Origin: Pseudomonadota bacterium
Lineage (GTDB): Bacteria > Pseudomonadota > Alphaproteobacteria > Rhizobiales > Devosiaceae
Length of the DNA stretch: 64,000 nt
Direction: 5' to 3'
Assembly (NCBI GenBank): GCA_023388175.1
Contig: JAEWGT010000002.1
Span: forward strand, 62,001-126,000
This document shows positions 16,976 to 25,385 of the stretch, one piece after another. A program made the translations under genes and the position numbers. Numbering within the stretch: the first letter of the stretch is position 1; each line of letters begins with the position of its first letter. The notes under the pieces were generated by a model that made no database searches, was not told where the DNA came from, and worked only from the letters and a program-made list of their open reading frames with translations.

Positions 16976-17824
16976 TTACCGGTTGGCGATGCCCCACATC
17001 GCAAACAGGTACTTGCGAACGGCGAAGATGAAGACGAGGGCGGGCACGACAAGCGCGGCGCCGCCGGCGAATTTGAGATGCAACGGCGAGACGTTGAGGT
17101 TCTGGATGAGGAAAGCCGGCAGCGTCCGGTTCTCGATGGTGAGCACCGCCGCGGCAAAGACCTCGTTCCAGGAAATGGTGAAGGCGAACACAGCCGATGC
17201 GGCAATGCCCGGCAGCACCAGTGGCAACACCACTTTCTGGAAGGCCTGCCAGCGGTTGCAGCCCAGCGTCCAGGCGGCCTCTTCGAGCTCGATAGGAATG
17301 CCGGAGAACAGCGAAAAGGTGATGAGAACCGCAAAGGGAATGGCGAGCACCGTATGCACCAGCGCCAGGCCCAGCGCGGTGTCGTCGAGCCCGGTGCGGA
17401 TGAACATCACAGCCAGCGGCAGTGCCAGAAGCGGCAGCGGGAAGGCGCGCGTCATCACCACCAGCATGCGGAACACTTCCTTGCCGGGGAAGTCGAAGCG
17501 CGACAGCGCATAGCCTGCCGGCGCGCCGATGCCGATGGAGAGCACCATGGTCAGAACGGCGACGACGACCGAGTTCCACAGCGCCCGTCCGACGCCGGAA
17601 AATCCGGCAAAGAATTGCAGCGAGCTGAAGTCCCATCCCGGCAGACCGGTCTTGGGAAAGCCGCTGACCTGTGTCGGCGAGGACAGCGCGTTGACCATTA
17701 GCAGGTAAATGGGCACCAGCACCCAGGCGCAGATGAGGAAGACGCAGGCCCAGAACAGGAAGCGCCCGGCGGCGCGCGCCGATTGCACCGTCTGGGGTTT
17801 GTCATTGGTCGTGGCGGCGCTCAT
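16976..17824 (-). CDS. Sugar ABC transporter permease 2 (MalG type)
   Basis: This 282-residue carbohydrate-uptake (CUT1) permease has an N-terminal membrane segment at ~20-45, about five more, and the EAA loop IELEEAAWTLGCNRWQAFQKVVLPLVLPGI. Its start overlaps the stop of permease 1 (ATGA). It pairs with that permease to form the channel. Confidence 0.9.
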   Translation of the reverse strand: MSAATTNDKPQTVQSARAAGRFLFWACVFLICAWVLVPIYLLMVNALSSPTQVSGFPKTGLPGWDFSSLQFFAGFSGVGRALWNSVVVAVLTMVLSIGIGAPAGYALSRFDFPGKEVFRMLVVMTRAFPLPLLALPLAVMFIRTGLDDTALGLALVHTVLAIPFAVLITFSLFSGIPIELEEAAWTLGCNRWQAFQKVVLPLVLPGIAASAVFAFTISWNEVFAAAVLTIENRTLPAFLIQNLNVSPLHLKFAGGAALVVPALVFIFAVRKYLFAMWGIANR

Positions 17825-18666
17825 ATCGTGGCCCCCTTGGGAACGCGCAGCACGCGCAGGAAGAACAGGGTGGCGATGATCGAAATGCCCAGGATCACCA
17901 GCGCATAGGCCGAGGCCACGTTGCGGTCCTGCAGCGCGAACTGCCAGTTATAGGTCTCACCCATAAGGACCGGCAGGGTGGTGCCGCCGAGGGCCGTGAC
18001 CACCGCGAATACCTCGAAGGCGGCCAGCGTGCGCAGGATCAGCGCCGATTGCAGGCTAGGGCGCAGCATGGGCAGGGTGATCTTGATGAAGCGCTGCCAG
18101 GGGCTCGCGCCGAAGACTTCCCCGGCCTCGTAATATTCCTTGGGGATCAGGCCCATGCCTGAAACCAGAATCACCATCATGATGGCAGTGGCGCGCCAGA
18201 TCTCGGCCAGCACGACTGCGAGGAAAATGATCCAGATATTCTGGTAGCCCAGGAACAGGACCGGCTGGTCGACGAGCCCCAGGCCATGGAGCATGGAATT
18301 GAGAAACCCCGACTGCTCGAAAATCGCCAGCCAGACGATGCCCGCTGCCAGGTCCGAAAGACCGAGCGGGATGGAGAAGATGTAAAGGATCGCGTTGCGG
18401 CCCTTTTGCAGCTTGGTGACGATCGTCGCCATCGACAGCGCCATGGCCAACTGGATCGGCACCACCACTGCAGCCAGCAGCAGGGTCCAGCCGAGCGCCG
18501 AACCGAATTTCCAATGCGTGGCCATGGTCGTGATCGGCTGCAGCGAAAAGCCGCCGTCACGGGTAAAGGCCAAGACGGCGATCTCGACGAATGGATAGAC
18601 GAAAAAGACAAGCAGGAAGACCGTTGCCGGCAGCAACAGCAGGTAAGGCAGCACTTTGGCTTGCAT
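17821..18666 (-). CDS. Sugar ABC transporter permease 1 (MalF type)
   Basis: This 281-residue CUT1 permease begins MQAKVLPYLLLLPATVFLLVFFVYPF and has the EAA loop PKEYYEAGEVFGASPWQRFIKITLPMLRPSL. The ATG at 18666 follows a purine-rich CCGGAGC ribosome site; the frame is open upstream but that part is arginine-rich noise between genes. It lacks the large periplasmic loop of E. coli MalF, as is usual for CUT1 permeases outside the maltose system. Confidence 0.9.
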   Translation of the reverse strand: MQAKVLPYLLLLPATVFLLVFFVYPFVEIAVLAFTRDGGFSLQPITTMATHWKFGSALGWTLLLAAVVVPIQLAMALSMATIVTKLQKGRNAILYIFSIPLGLSDLAAGIVWLAIFEQSGFLNSMLHGLGLVDQPVLFLGYQNIWIIFLAVVLAEIWRATAIMMVILVSGMGLIPKEYYEAGEVFGASPWQRFIKITLPMLRPSLQSALILRTLAAFEVFAVVTALGGTTLPVLMGETYNWQFALQDRNVASAYALVILGISIIATLFFLRVLRVPKGATI

Positions 18667-18737
18667 GAATTTGCTCCGGGATCGGGTCACCACCCGGCGC
18701 CTGATGGCGTCGGGTGGTCGTCGCGGGGGGAGGAGAC

Positions 18738-20006
18738 TTAGTCGACCGGGCAGGCGCCTTCGGAAGCGGCGTCCGGCAGCCAGCACGGAGCGTTTGCCTG
18801 GGTCATCAGGCCGCGCAGGGTTTCGGCCTGCTGGTTCAGCACGTCCTCGACGGGCTGGTTGCCCAGAACGATGCGTTCGAACGTGTCGGTATAGACCTGG
18901 TTGAACTGGCCACCGAGATCGCCGAGGCCGACAGGCAGCAGCGCCGGGAGTGCATCGTCGGCGGTGGTCATCGCGTTGATGGCAGGGCCGAGGGCCTGGG
19001 CCGATTCCGGCAGGTCAGCAGGAAGCGCAGCGTCCGTCACCGGATAGAAATTGGTCGCCAGGAGCGTCGCGACCTGGGTTTCGGGCTGCATCATGTAGGC
19101 AACGACGGCCTTGGCGGCGTCGATGTCGGGCGCACTGGTGGGCACGGCGACACCGGCCAGCACCGGCATGAAACCGCGACCGGCCGGGCCGGACGGCGCG
19201 GGGAAGGCCACGAAGTCGTCGGGACGCTGGTTGAAGGCATCGGCGAGGCGCGCGATGTGGTCGAAGGCCACCCAGACGTCACCGGCCAGCAGCGGCTCCT
19301 GCATGAAGGCGTAATTGGTCGAGGCCGGGTTGGTGTACTGCCAGAGCTCCTTGAACTTGTTCCAGCCTTCGGCCGCCTCGGCGGAGCGGAACTTGGTCAC
19401 GGTCGAGCCGGCATAGGAGGGCAGCAGGAAGCCCTGGAAAAAGCGGTGCTTGAGGCCCTGGGGACCAGCAGGAAAGCCGAACTTGGGCGAGCCGGTCGCT
19501 TCGGCCATCGCCTGCGACCAGGCGATCAGATCGTCATAGGTCAGGGCATTGATGTCAGCACCCTCGGGCAGGTATTCGAGCGCCTGCTTGTTGGCGGCCA
19601 TGACGTAGTTGGCCTGCATCCAGGGCAGGTATTTCTGCTCGTCGGTGCCGAGCTTGCCCAGCTCCATGAACGCATCGCTGACCGTGATGCCGGAAAGGTC
19701 AATGTCGGAGAGATCGACGAAACTGTCGCCATAGGTCGAGAGGTCGCCGTGGAGCGCGCCGACGACGCCGATCTGACCCGAGCCGGCCTGGATTTCAGCG
19801 GCAAGGCGGGTCAGGAACGGGCCAGTTTCGGAGGCCTGGTAGTCGACGCCCGGCTCAAAGCCGGCGAGCACCTGCTCGCGCATCTTCTGGGTCTCCTCGA
19901 CCGGCGCAGCCTGCGTCGACCAGAACAGGGTCTGCGCATTGGCAGCCCCTGCCGAAAGGGTCAGAGCCAGTGCGGCCCCGGCCAGTGTGGCGATTGATGT
20001 CCTCAT
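18738..20006 (-). CDS. Sugar ABC transporter binding protein (family 1)
   Basis: This 422-residue secreted solute-binding protein has a signal peptide (MRTSIATLAGAALALTLSAG, cleavage at ANAQ) and the family-1 pattern: LTRLAAEIQAGSGQIGVVGALHGDLS, then MMQPETQVATLLATNFYPVT near the C-terminus. It starts 15 bases after the LacI-type regulator, in one operon. Its ligand is unknown, but the downstream GH63 and PIG-L genes point to a small glycoside. Confidence 0.88.
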   Translation of the reverse strand: MRTSIATLAGAALALTLSAGAANAQTLFWSTQAAPVEETQKMREQVLAGFEPGVDYQASETGPFLTRLAAEIQAGSGQIGVVGALHGDLSTYGDSFVDLSDIDLSGITVSDAFMELGKLGTDEQKYLPWMQANYVMAANKQALEYLPEGADINALTYDDLIAWSQAMAEATGSPKFGFPAGPQGLKHRFFQGFLLPSYAGSTVTKFRSAEAAEGWNKFKELWQYTNPASTNYAFMQEPLLAGDVWVAFDHIARLADAFNQRPDDFVAFPAPSGPAGRGFMPVLAGVAVPTSAPDIDAAKAVVAYMMQPETQVATLLATNFYPVTDAALPADLPESAQALGPAINAMTTADDALPALLPVGLGDLGGQFNQVYTDTFERIVLGNQPVEDVLNQQAETLRGLMTQANAPCWLPDAASEGACPVD

Positions 20007-20021
20007 TCTCGTTCTCCCTTG

Positions 20022-21065
20022 TTATCTCGTTGTGGTTGGGGCCCGTCCATGGCTGGCGCGGGCGACCAGCGTGGGGCGGATAAGCTTTGTCATCGGGGCG
20101 TGATTGCGCCCCTCGATAATGTCGATCAGCATGCCGCCGATCTCGCGTCCGGCGGTGCGGGTCGAGGTCTCGAAGGTCGTGAGGCCCGGCGGGGCATAGG
20201 CGGCGGCGCCGATATTGTCGAAGCCGACCACGGAAAGGTCTTCGGGCACCGAGATGCCAGCGCGCCCGGCCTCTTCCATGACCATGAGGGCCAGCTCGTC
20301 AAAGAGGCCGAGAATGGCGGTGGGCCGGTTTTCTGCGTGGACCAACTGGCGGACGCTGGCCAGCGTCGCCTCGCGGTCGAAGCGCGGGGCAGCGACGATA
20401 TCGAGCTTCACCGAAGCGTCGCCGCGCTTCTCGATGGCCCGGCGCAGACCCTGTTCGCGCAAATGGCGGAACATCATGGGTTCGGAAATGCTGACCAGTC
20501 CGAAATGGCGGTGGCCAAGGTCGTAGAGCAGGTCGAAGGCCTCGGCGAAAGCCAGCTCGCCATCGGCATCGAGCCAGTTGACCGGCTTGCTCTGATCGAG
20601 AATGCGGCCATGGGTCACGAAGGGCACGTTGCGCTCGAGCAGGTAGTCGACGCGCTCATCCTCCTCGGCGATACGCAGCAGCACCACCCCGTCGGCGCGG
20701 CCAGAATCCACCACATGCCGCAACACCGATAATTCCGACTGGCCAACCTGCGCCGTGGCCAGGAACAGGTCCATGCCATGCTCAACCAGTCCCTCGCCGA
20801 GCCCGGTCACGAATTCCCCGATATAGGAGTCGACGAAATTGGGACCGCGGACGGGAAGCACCAGCCCGGCAAAGCCGCTGCGTCCCGATGCCAGCTGTCG
20901 GGCTGCGACATTGGGCACGTATCCGTGCTCACGCGCCGCAGCAGCCACCCGCTGGCGCGTCTTGAGGGCAATTTTGGGATGATCGGCCAGCGCACGCGAA
21001 ACGGTGGTGATCGACACGTCCAGATGCTCAGCCAGCTCCTTCAATGTCTTTCCGCGAGACGACAT
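20022..21065 (-). CDS. LacI-family transcriptional regulator
   Basis: This 347-residue protein has a LacI HTH at 4-55 (TLKELAEHLDVSITTVSRALADHPKIALKTRQRV) and a periplasmic-binding-protein-like effector domain (SGFAGLVLPVRGPNF, then LSVVGFDNIGAAAYAPPGLTT). ATG at 21065 is chosen because a GAGGTTGAG site precedes it and because the longer frame would run into the operators. It heads the operon of sugar transporter, GH63 glycosidase and PIG-L deacetylase, and probably represses it and itself. Confidence 0.9.
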   Translation of the reverse strand: MSSRGKTLKELAEHLDVSITTVSRALADHPKIALKTRQRVAAAAREHGYVPNVAARQLASGRSGFAGLVLPVRGPNFVDSYIGEFVTGLGEGLVEHGMDLFLATAQVGQSELSVLRHVVDSGRADGVVLLRIAEEDERVDYLLERNVPFVTHGRILDQSKPVNWLDADGELAFAEAFDLLYDLGHRHFGLVSISEPMMFRHLREQGLRRAIEKRGDASVKLDIVAAPRFDREATLASVRQLVHAENRPTAILGLFDELALMVMEEAGRAGISVPEDLSVVGFDNIGAAAYAPPGLTTFETSTRTAGREIGGMLIDIIEGRNHAPMTKLIRPTLVARASHGRAPTTTR

Positions 21066-21083
21066 CTCAACCTCACTTTGGAA

Positions 21084-21120
21084 TACAAGCGCTTGCAATC
21101 AAATTACAAGCGTTTGCAAT
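21084..21120. promoter_or_regulatory. Tandem LacI-type operators
   Basis: Two near-identical 16-mers, TACAAGCGCTTGCAAT (21084-21099) and TACAAGCGTTTGCAAT (21105-21120), lie 19 bases before the LacI-family start. Each is centred on a palindromic CAAGCG(C/T)TTG core with the central CG usual for LacI-family sites. The centres are 21 bp apart, two helical turns, allowing side-by-side binding on one DNA face. The operators are seen; identity of the binding protein is inferred from position. Confidence 0.75.
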
Positions 21121-21541
21121 CTTGATTTGCTTATGCGGCCGATGTCAACCAAAAACGCATAGCTGCTATGATTTATGGGACTGTGCTGGTTTGGATGGCC
21201 GGATTTGGCTCGCGGCAAGTCACGGGGTGAAGCAACTGCGTCGCCTTGAGCTACACCTGCTCAGGTGAGGTTAAGGGAGAACTGCAAATCGGACGCCCGC
21301 CGAAAACCGGCATGCCAAGGAAGCATCTTGGCAGGTCCATACTGGACCGCGCGCCAATGGTGAGCGTGGCAGTTTTAAAGCGGCGCCCAGAGCCGCCATT
21401 CCGCCACAGCCCCAATCAGGACATTGAGCACATGATGCAGCTTACGCCGAGGCCTTAACGCCAAGTAAATGCGGGATGAAATGGCTTTCATCGCCACTGC
21501 TGGCAAAATTCAGCAAAAATCAACGGCATGAAAAAGGGAAA
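21121..21541. other. Gene-free gap before tRNA-Ser
   Basis: No convincing coding sequence or known RNA is visible in this ~420-bp stretch. It contains a small perfect hairpin, TGCCAAG (21313-21319) and CTTGGCA (21327-21333), with no T-tract, and several short frames without family resemblance. It separates the leftward glycoside operon from the tRNA and rightward genes and must contain the operon promoter next to the LacI operators. Confidence 0.5.
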
Positions 21542-21631
21542 TGGCGGAGAGAGAGGGATTTGAACCCCCGATGGAGTTGCCCCCATGCCGCATTTCGAGT
21601 GCGGTGCATTCAACCACTCTGCCATCTCTCC
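21542..21631 (-). tRNA. tRNA-Ser(CGA)
   Basis: Read on the minus strand, the 90-nt sequence folds as a class II tRNA. The acceptor stem GGAGAGA pairs with TCTCTCC, the D-arm contains AGAGTGGTTGAA, the anticodon stem CCGCA/TGCGG encloses loop CTCGAAA (anticodon CGA), a long variable arm follows (GGGGGCAACTCC), and the T-arm has GGTTCAAATCC. Discriminator G and the CCA end are encoded (21542-21544). It reads UCG serine codons. Confidence 0.95.
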
Positions 21632-21751
21632 GCGAGATCGAAAGCGCCCGTGAGCCGGGCTGGCTGGTCGATACGGGGCGGCTTATGGCATAGCAGGAAC
21701 CGGCCTGCAACTGTCTTCGCAACCGCCGGCCGGGAAAAGCGTGACGAAACC

Positions 21752-22198
21752 ATGACCATGCTGCCGCTCTTTGCCTATGGCACCCTGCAGGATGCCGAAA
21801 TTCTGGCCGCAGTGCTGGGCCGGCATATGCCGCCCCAAGCCTTTACCCCTGCCCGTGTGCAAGACTTTGCATCCCTCTATTATCCCGGCCGGGTCTATCC
21901 TGCCCTCGTGTCCCGCCCCGGCGCCGCTGCAGAAGGCCTGCTCATCGCCGGCCTGCGCCCATCCGATCATCAGGCGCTCGACGCCTTCGAAGGCGATGAA
22001 TACCGCCGCGAGGCGCTTTCCGTCCAAACCGCCCAGGGTACCGTTCTGGCCGCCTGCTACCTGCCCACTCAGCCCATCCCACCCGATTCCCCGCCCTGGC
22101 ACCTTGACGACTGGCAGCGCTTTCACAGGCCCGGCCACATCGCCACCGAAAAGTCCCTCGCCGCAGCCGCACGGCTCATTCCCGGCAAGCCGGGCTGA
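21752..22198 (+). CDS. Gamma-glutamylcyclotransferase-like (AIG2) protein
   Basis: This 148-residue protein begins MTMLPLFAYGTLQDAEI, the YGTL phosphate-binding-like loop of the GGCT/AIG2 fold, and carries the conserved Glu in LDAFEGDEYRRE. Members form 5-oxoproline from gamma-glutamyl compounds or act on gamma-glutamylamines; the true substrate here is unknown. It stands alone downstream of tRNA-Ser on the opposite strand. Confidence 0.8.
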   Translation: MTMLPLFAYGTLQDAEILAAVLGRHMPPQAFTPARVQDFASLYYPGRVYPALVSRPGAAAEGLLIAGLRPSDHQALDAFEGDEYRREALSVQTAQGTVLAACYLPTQPIPPDSPPWHLDDWQRFHRPGHIATEKSLAAAARLIPGKPG

Positions 22199-22226
22199 GA
22201 ACCGGTCTGTTGGAGAGCCTGATCGG

Positions 22227-22264
22227 CCCCTCCCCTGGGGGGGGAGGCCGGGGTGGGGGTGCAG
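22227..22264. repeat. Dispersed intergenic palindromic repeat, family A copy 1
   Basis: A C-rich/G-rich self-complementary segment (CCCCTCCCCTGGGGGGGGAG) is followed by GGCCGGGGTGGGGGTGCAGG. Similar units occur at 27048-27088, inverted at 27122-27161, and at 29783-29825, always in gaps. The pattern is typical of REP-like elements of Hyphomicrobiales. Confidence 0.65.
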
Positions 22265-22398
22265 GCCCATCCTCTCATGGTCGATAATCGAGGGAGCCCG
22301 TGTCTCAATGTCCCAGTCACAATCGCGTGCTCATGCCGACCGATCTGCTCCCTCATGCATTGATCACGCATTTGATCCGTTCGAGGGAGAATTGACCC

Positions 22399-23163
22399 AT
22401 GGTCGACCGCCGTACCATTCTTGCCGGCATGGCCGCCCTGCCGCTTGTCGGCATTGCAGGCCCCAGCTTTGTCTCTGCGCAGGAAACCGCCATGACCGAC
22501 ACCATTGCCACCAGTCTGGGTGACCTCATCATTCACCCGGTGGACCATGCCAGCCTGGTGCTCGAATGGGATGGCAAGGCGATTTACGTCGATCCGGTCG
22601 GCGGCGCCGCACTCTATGCCGATCTGCCCGCGCCCTCGGCCATCCTGATCACCCATGGACATGGCGATCATTTCGATCTGCCCACGCTCGAAGCCATTGC
22701 AGGCGATGTCCCCCTCGTCACCAATGGGGACGTCTTCGACAAGTTGCCCGAGGCGCTCAAGGCCAATGCCACCGCTCTGGCCAATGGCGAGGCAGGCACC
22801 ATAATCGATCTGCCCCTCCGCGCCATCGCGGCCCATAATACGAGCGAGGACCGGATGAACTATCATCCCGTCGGCGTGGGCAATGGCTATATTATCAGCT
22901 TCGGTGACAAGGAGGTCTATATCGCCGGCGACACCGAGCCGACCGAGGACATGCTGGCCCTCTCCGGCATCGCCGTGGCTTTCCTGCCCATGAACCTGCC
23001 CTATACGATGACCCCCGCGCAGGCCGTCGAGGCCATCAACACCTTCCGCCCGGCCGTGGTCTATCCCTACCACTATGGCGACAGCGATCTCAGCCCGCTC
23101 GAAACCGATCTCGCCGAGGGGATCGAACTGCGGCTGCGCGACTGGTATCCCAATGGCGGCTGA
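22399..23163 (+). CDS. MBL-fold metal-dependent hydrolase (UlaG-like), Tat-type signal
   Basis: This 254-residue protein has the N-terminus MVDRRTILAGMAALPLVG, with twin arginines and a hydrophobic stretch that suggest Tat export, cleavage near VSAQ. The metallo-beta-lactamase metal motif is THGHGDHFD; downstream metal ligands are in AHNTSEDRMNYHPVG, IAGDTEP and YPYHYGDSD. The pattern is that of the UlaG/YtnP-like L-ascorbate-lactonase-type group. The substrate is unknown. Confidence 0.8.
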   Translation: MVDRRTILAGMAALPLVGIAGPSFVSAQETAMTDTIATSLGDLIIHPVDHASLVLEWDGKAIYVDPVGGAALYADLPAPSAILITHGHGDHFDLPTLEAIAGDVPLVTNGDVFDKLPEALKANATALANGEAGTIIDLPLRAIAAHNTSEDRMNYHPVGVGNGYIISFGDKEVYIAGDTEPTEDMLALSGIAVAFLPMNLPYTMTPAQAVEAINTFRPAVVYPYHYGDSDLSPLETDLAEGIELRLRDWYPNGG

Positions 23164-23187
23164 TCCCGCCAAAACGCTGTCCCGCGC

Positions 23188-23216
23188 TTGACTCTTGGGG
23201 CTTTTACCCCGATAAG
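23188..23216 (+). promoter_or_regulatory. Putative promoter of rplU-rpmA
   Basis: TTGACT (23188-23193) and GATAAG (23211-23216) are separated by 17 bp, a good sigma-70-type match just after the MBL-fold gene. It would leave a leader of about 170 nt before the L21 start, long enough for regulation, though no recognised leader motif is visible. Confidence 0.5.
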
Positions 23217-23396
23217 CCCGCCTATCTTGCGCCCCGGTCCGTCCGGTGCGCTGGTTTTGTTTGAAAACGCTGCTCGAGGCTGCCGGCTGAACTTCAGGTT
23301 CGGCCCTTCATCGAAAGCCCGCGGAAAGGCACGAAATCCGCGGCGCCACAGAGCGCGACAGATAGGGACCGGTCGGGAAAACCTGCCGGCGTGAAT

Positions 23397-23930
23397 ATGA
23401 CTTTCGCCGTTATCAAGACGGGCGGGAAGCAGTACAAGGTTGCTGCCAACGACGTCATCAAGATCGAAAAGCTCGAGGCCGAGGCCGGTGACATCGTCAC
23501 CTTTGACCAGGTCCTCATGGTTGGCGACACCATCGGCGCTCCGCTGGTGGAAGGCGCTCTGGTTGCTGCCGAACTGGTCGAGACCAGGAAGCAGAAGACC
23601 GTCATCATCTTCAAGAAGCGCCGCCGCCACAATTCGCGTCGCCGCAACGGTCATCGTCAGCTGCTGACGACCGTCCGCATCACCGAAATTCTGACCGGCG
23701 GCGCCAAGCCGACGATCAAGGCCGCTGCCAAGGCTGAAAAGACCGAAGCTGTCGCCGAAAAGGCCCCGGCCAAGAAGGCAACTAAGAAGACCGAAGCTGA
23801 CGCAGCAGCTGAAGCTCCGGCCAAGAAGGCCGCGCCGAAAAAGGCCGCTGCCGCCAAGGAAGATACTGCCGCTGAAAAGCCGGCAAAGAAGGCCCCGGCC
23901 AAAAAGGCCGATAAGGCCGACAAGGAATAA
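23397..23930 (+). CDS. rplU: 50S ribosomal protein L21 with Lys/Ala-rich tail
   Basis: Residues 1-~103 are canonical L21 (MTFAVIKTGGKQYKV, then FKKRRRHNSRRRNGHRQ). A further ~75 residues form a low-complexity tail of Ala, Lys and Glu with repeated PAKKA units, giving 177 residues against about 103 in E. coli. Such tails occur in some Alphaproteobacteria and resemble histone H1-like basic tails. ATG at 23397 is chosen; a GTG two codons earlier is less likely. It precedes rpmA by 11 bases. Confidence 0.95.
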   Translation: MTFAVIKTGGKQYKVAANDVIKIEKLEAEAGDIVTFDQVLMVGDTIGAPLVEGALVAAELVETRKQKTVIIFKKRRRHNSRRRNGHRQLLTTVRITEILTGGAKPTIKAAAKAEKTEAVAEKAPAKKATKKTEADAAAEAPAKKAAPKKAAAAKEDTAAEKPAKKAPAKKADKADKE

Positions 23931-23941
23931 GGAGCTAGACA

Positions 23942-24208
23942 ATGGCACATAAGAAAGCAGGCGGTTCATCCCGCAACGGTCGTGATACCGCTGGCCGTCG
24001 TCTTGGCGTGAAGAAGTTCGGTGGCGAAGCTGTCGTTGCCGGCAACATTCTCGTGCGTCAGCGCGGCACCAAGTGGGCCACTGGCACAGGCGTCGGCCTG
24101 GGCAAGGACCACACCATCTATGCCCTGATCGACGGCACTGTTGCGTTCCGCACCCGCGCGAATGCCAAAGTACACGTGTCTGTCATCCCGGCAGAGGCCG
24201 CCGAATAA
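23942..24208 (+). CDS. rpmA: 50S ribosomal protein L27
   Basis: This 88-residue protein begins MAHKKAGGSSRNGRDTAGRRLGVKKFGGE, the canonical L27 N-terminus that reaches the peptidyl transferase centre. No Firmicute-type N-terminal cleavage extension is present. An AAGGAG site precedes the ATG. It is followed by a strong intrinsic terminator. Confidence 0.97.
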   Translation: MAHKKAGGSSRNGRDTAGRRLGVKKFGGEAVVAGNILVRQRGTKWATGTGVGLGKDHTIYALIDGTVAFRTRANAKVHVSVIPAEAAE

Positions 24209-24280
24209 CCCGGCAGGCCTCGTCAGCAAGCCGGAGACCTCGTTCCCCGGCGCTGTTTGGCAAGAGACATCGCAAAGCAA

Positions 24281-24316
24281 AGGGGAACCGGGTCCGCCCG
24301 GTTCCCCTTTTCGTTT
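24281..24316 (+). terminator. Intrinsic terminator after rpmA
   Basis: Perfect 12-bp arms AGGGGAACCGGG (24281-24292) and CCCGGTTCCCCT (24297-24308) enclose loop TCCG and are followed by a T-rich run (TTTCGTTTT). It ends the rplU-rpmA transcript before the acetyltransferase genes. Confidence 0.9.
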
Positions 24317-24333
24317 TCGCAGAGTTTTACGCC

Positions 24334-24861
24334 ATGACCGCTCTCAAGCATCGCCTGCCCGCCACCTTGACCACTGCCCGTCTGGTCATGACCGCGCCGA
24401 CCATGGCGCATGCAGCGTCCATCGCCAAACTCTGCAACAACGCCAATGTCCATAAATGGATGGCGCGCCTGCCCTTTCCCTATGCGCTGGAGGATGCACG
24501 CTTCTTCATCGAAGAGATCGTCCCCAGCCAGGAAGAGGCTTGCTACGGCCTGCTGCTGGATGATGCGCTGGTCGGCGTGGTCGGCCTGACCATTGCCGGC
24601 AAAGAACCCCCCGAGCTGGGCTACTGGCTCGGCGAACCCTATTGGGGCCATGGCTACGCCACCGAGGCTGCCGCTGCAGTGGTCGATGCCGCCCGCGCGG
24701 CAGGCGTCGCCGCCCTGCGCTCACGCGCCCGTTCGACCAATGCCGGCTCGCGCAATGTGCTGCGCAAACTCGGCTTCGTCGAAACCGGCACCACCATCGA
24801 GGCAAACGGCAATCTCAAGGGCCAGGAAATGGTCCTCATGTGGCTGGATTTATCGAGATGA
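24334..24861 (+). CDS. GNAT acetyltransferase 1 (RimJ-like)
   Basis: This 175-residue GNAT has the N-terminal TARLVMTAP, the beta4 LGYWLGEPYWGHGYATEAA and the acetyl-CoA region NAGSRNVLRKLGFVETG typical of RimJ/RimL-type N-acetyltransferases. It is the first of three tandem paralogues between rpmA and obgE. Its stop overlaps the ATG of the second (ATGA). Substrate unknown; alpha-amino groups of proteins or small amines are possible. Confidence 0.85.
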   Translation: MTALKHRLPATLTTARLVMTAPTMAHAASIAKLCNNANVHKWMARLPFPYALEDARFFIEEIVPSQEEACYGLLLDDALVGVVGLTIAGKEPPELGYWLGEPYWGHGYATEAAAAVVDAARAAGVAALRSRARSTNAGSRNVLRKLGFVETGTTIEANGNLKGQEMVLMWLDLSR

Positions 24862-25385
24862 CCGAGCTCTGCACCGCGCGCCTCATCCTGCGTCCGGCCC
24901 GGCCTGACGATGCACCCTGCTACGCCCTGGGCGTCGGCGAATATGCCATCGCCCGCTGGCTGACCCACCTGCCCTGGCCCTATACCCTCTCCATGGCCAG
25001 CGATTTCCTGCGCTCCGCCCCCCACAACAGTCCCGAGCGGGCATTGTTCATCATCGACCTGCCCGGCAAGGGGATGATCGGGGCATTATCGATCATGGAC
25101 GAATTCGGCTTCTGGATCGCCCGCCCGCATTGGGGCAAGGGCTATATCACCGAAGCGGCTGCGGCGCTGATCGACTGGCATTTCGCCAATAGCCCCTCCG
25201 AGACGATAAAATGCAGCGCCCAGTGGGACAACAAGCCCTCTCTGCGCGTTCAGGCCAAATTGGGTTTTGTCGAACAGGGCAGGCAGATGCAATTTTCCCA
25301 GGCTTTGCAGCACAATATCGAGCATGTCATGACCGGCCTGACGCGGGCCGAATGGCGCGCACGCGGGGACCGCCAATGCGCCTGA
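24858..25385 (+). CDS. GNAT acetyltransferase 2 (RimJ-like)
   Basis: This 175-residue paralogue has TARLILRPARPDD, FWIARPHWGKGYITEAA and NKPSLRVQAKLGFVEQG. It is translationally coupled on both sides: ATGA overlap with gene 1 and a 10-base overlap with gene 3. Compared with its neighbours it has a shortened central strand region before FWIA. Substrate unknown. Confidence 0.85.
   Translation: MTELCTARLILRPARPDDAPCYALGVGEYAIARWLTHLPWPYTLSMASDFLRSAPHNSPERALFIIDLPGKGMIGALSIMDEFGFWIARPHWGKGYITEAAAALIDWHFANSPSETIKCSAQWDNKPSLRVQAKLGFVEQGRQMQFSQALQHNIEHVMTGLTRAEWRARGDRQCA

Noticed and set aside
21246..21458. 70-codon plus-strand frame in the gap before tRNA-Ser
   Set aside because: No ribosome site, no recognisable motif and unusual composition; treated as non-coding.
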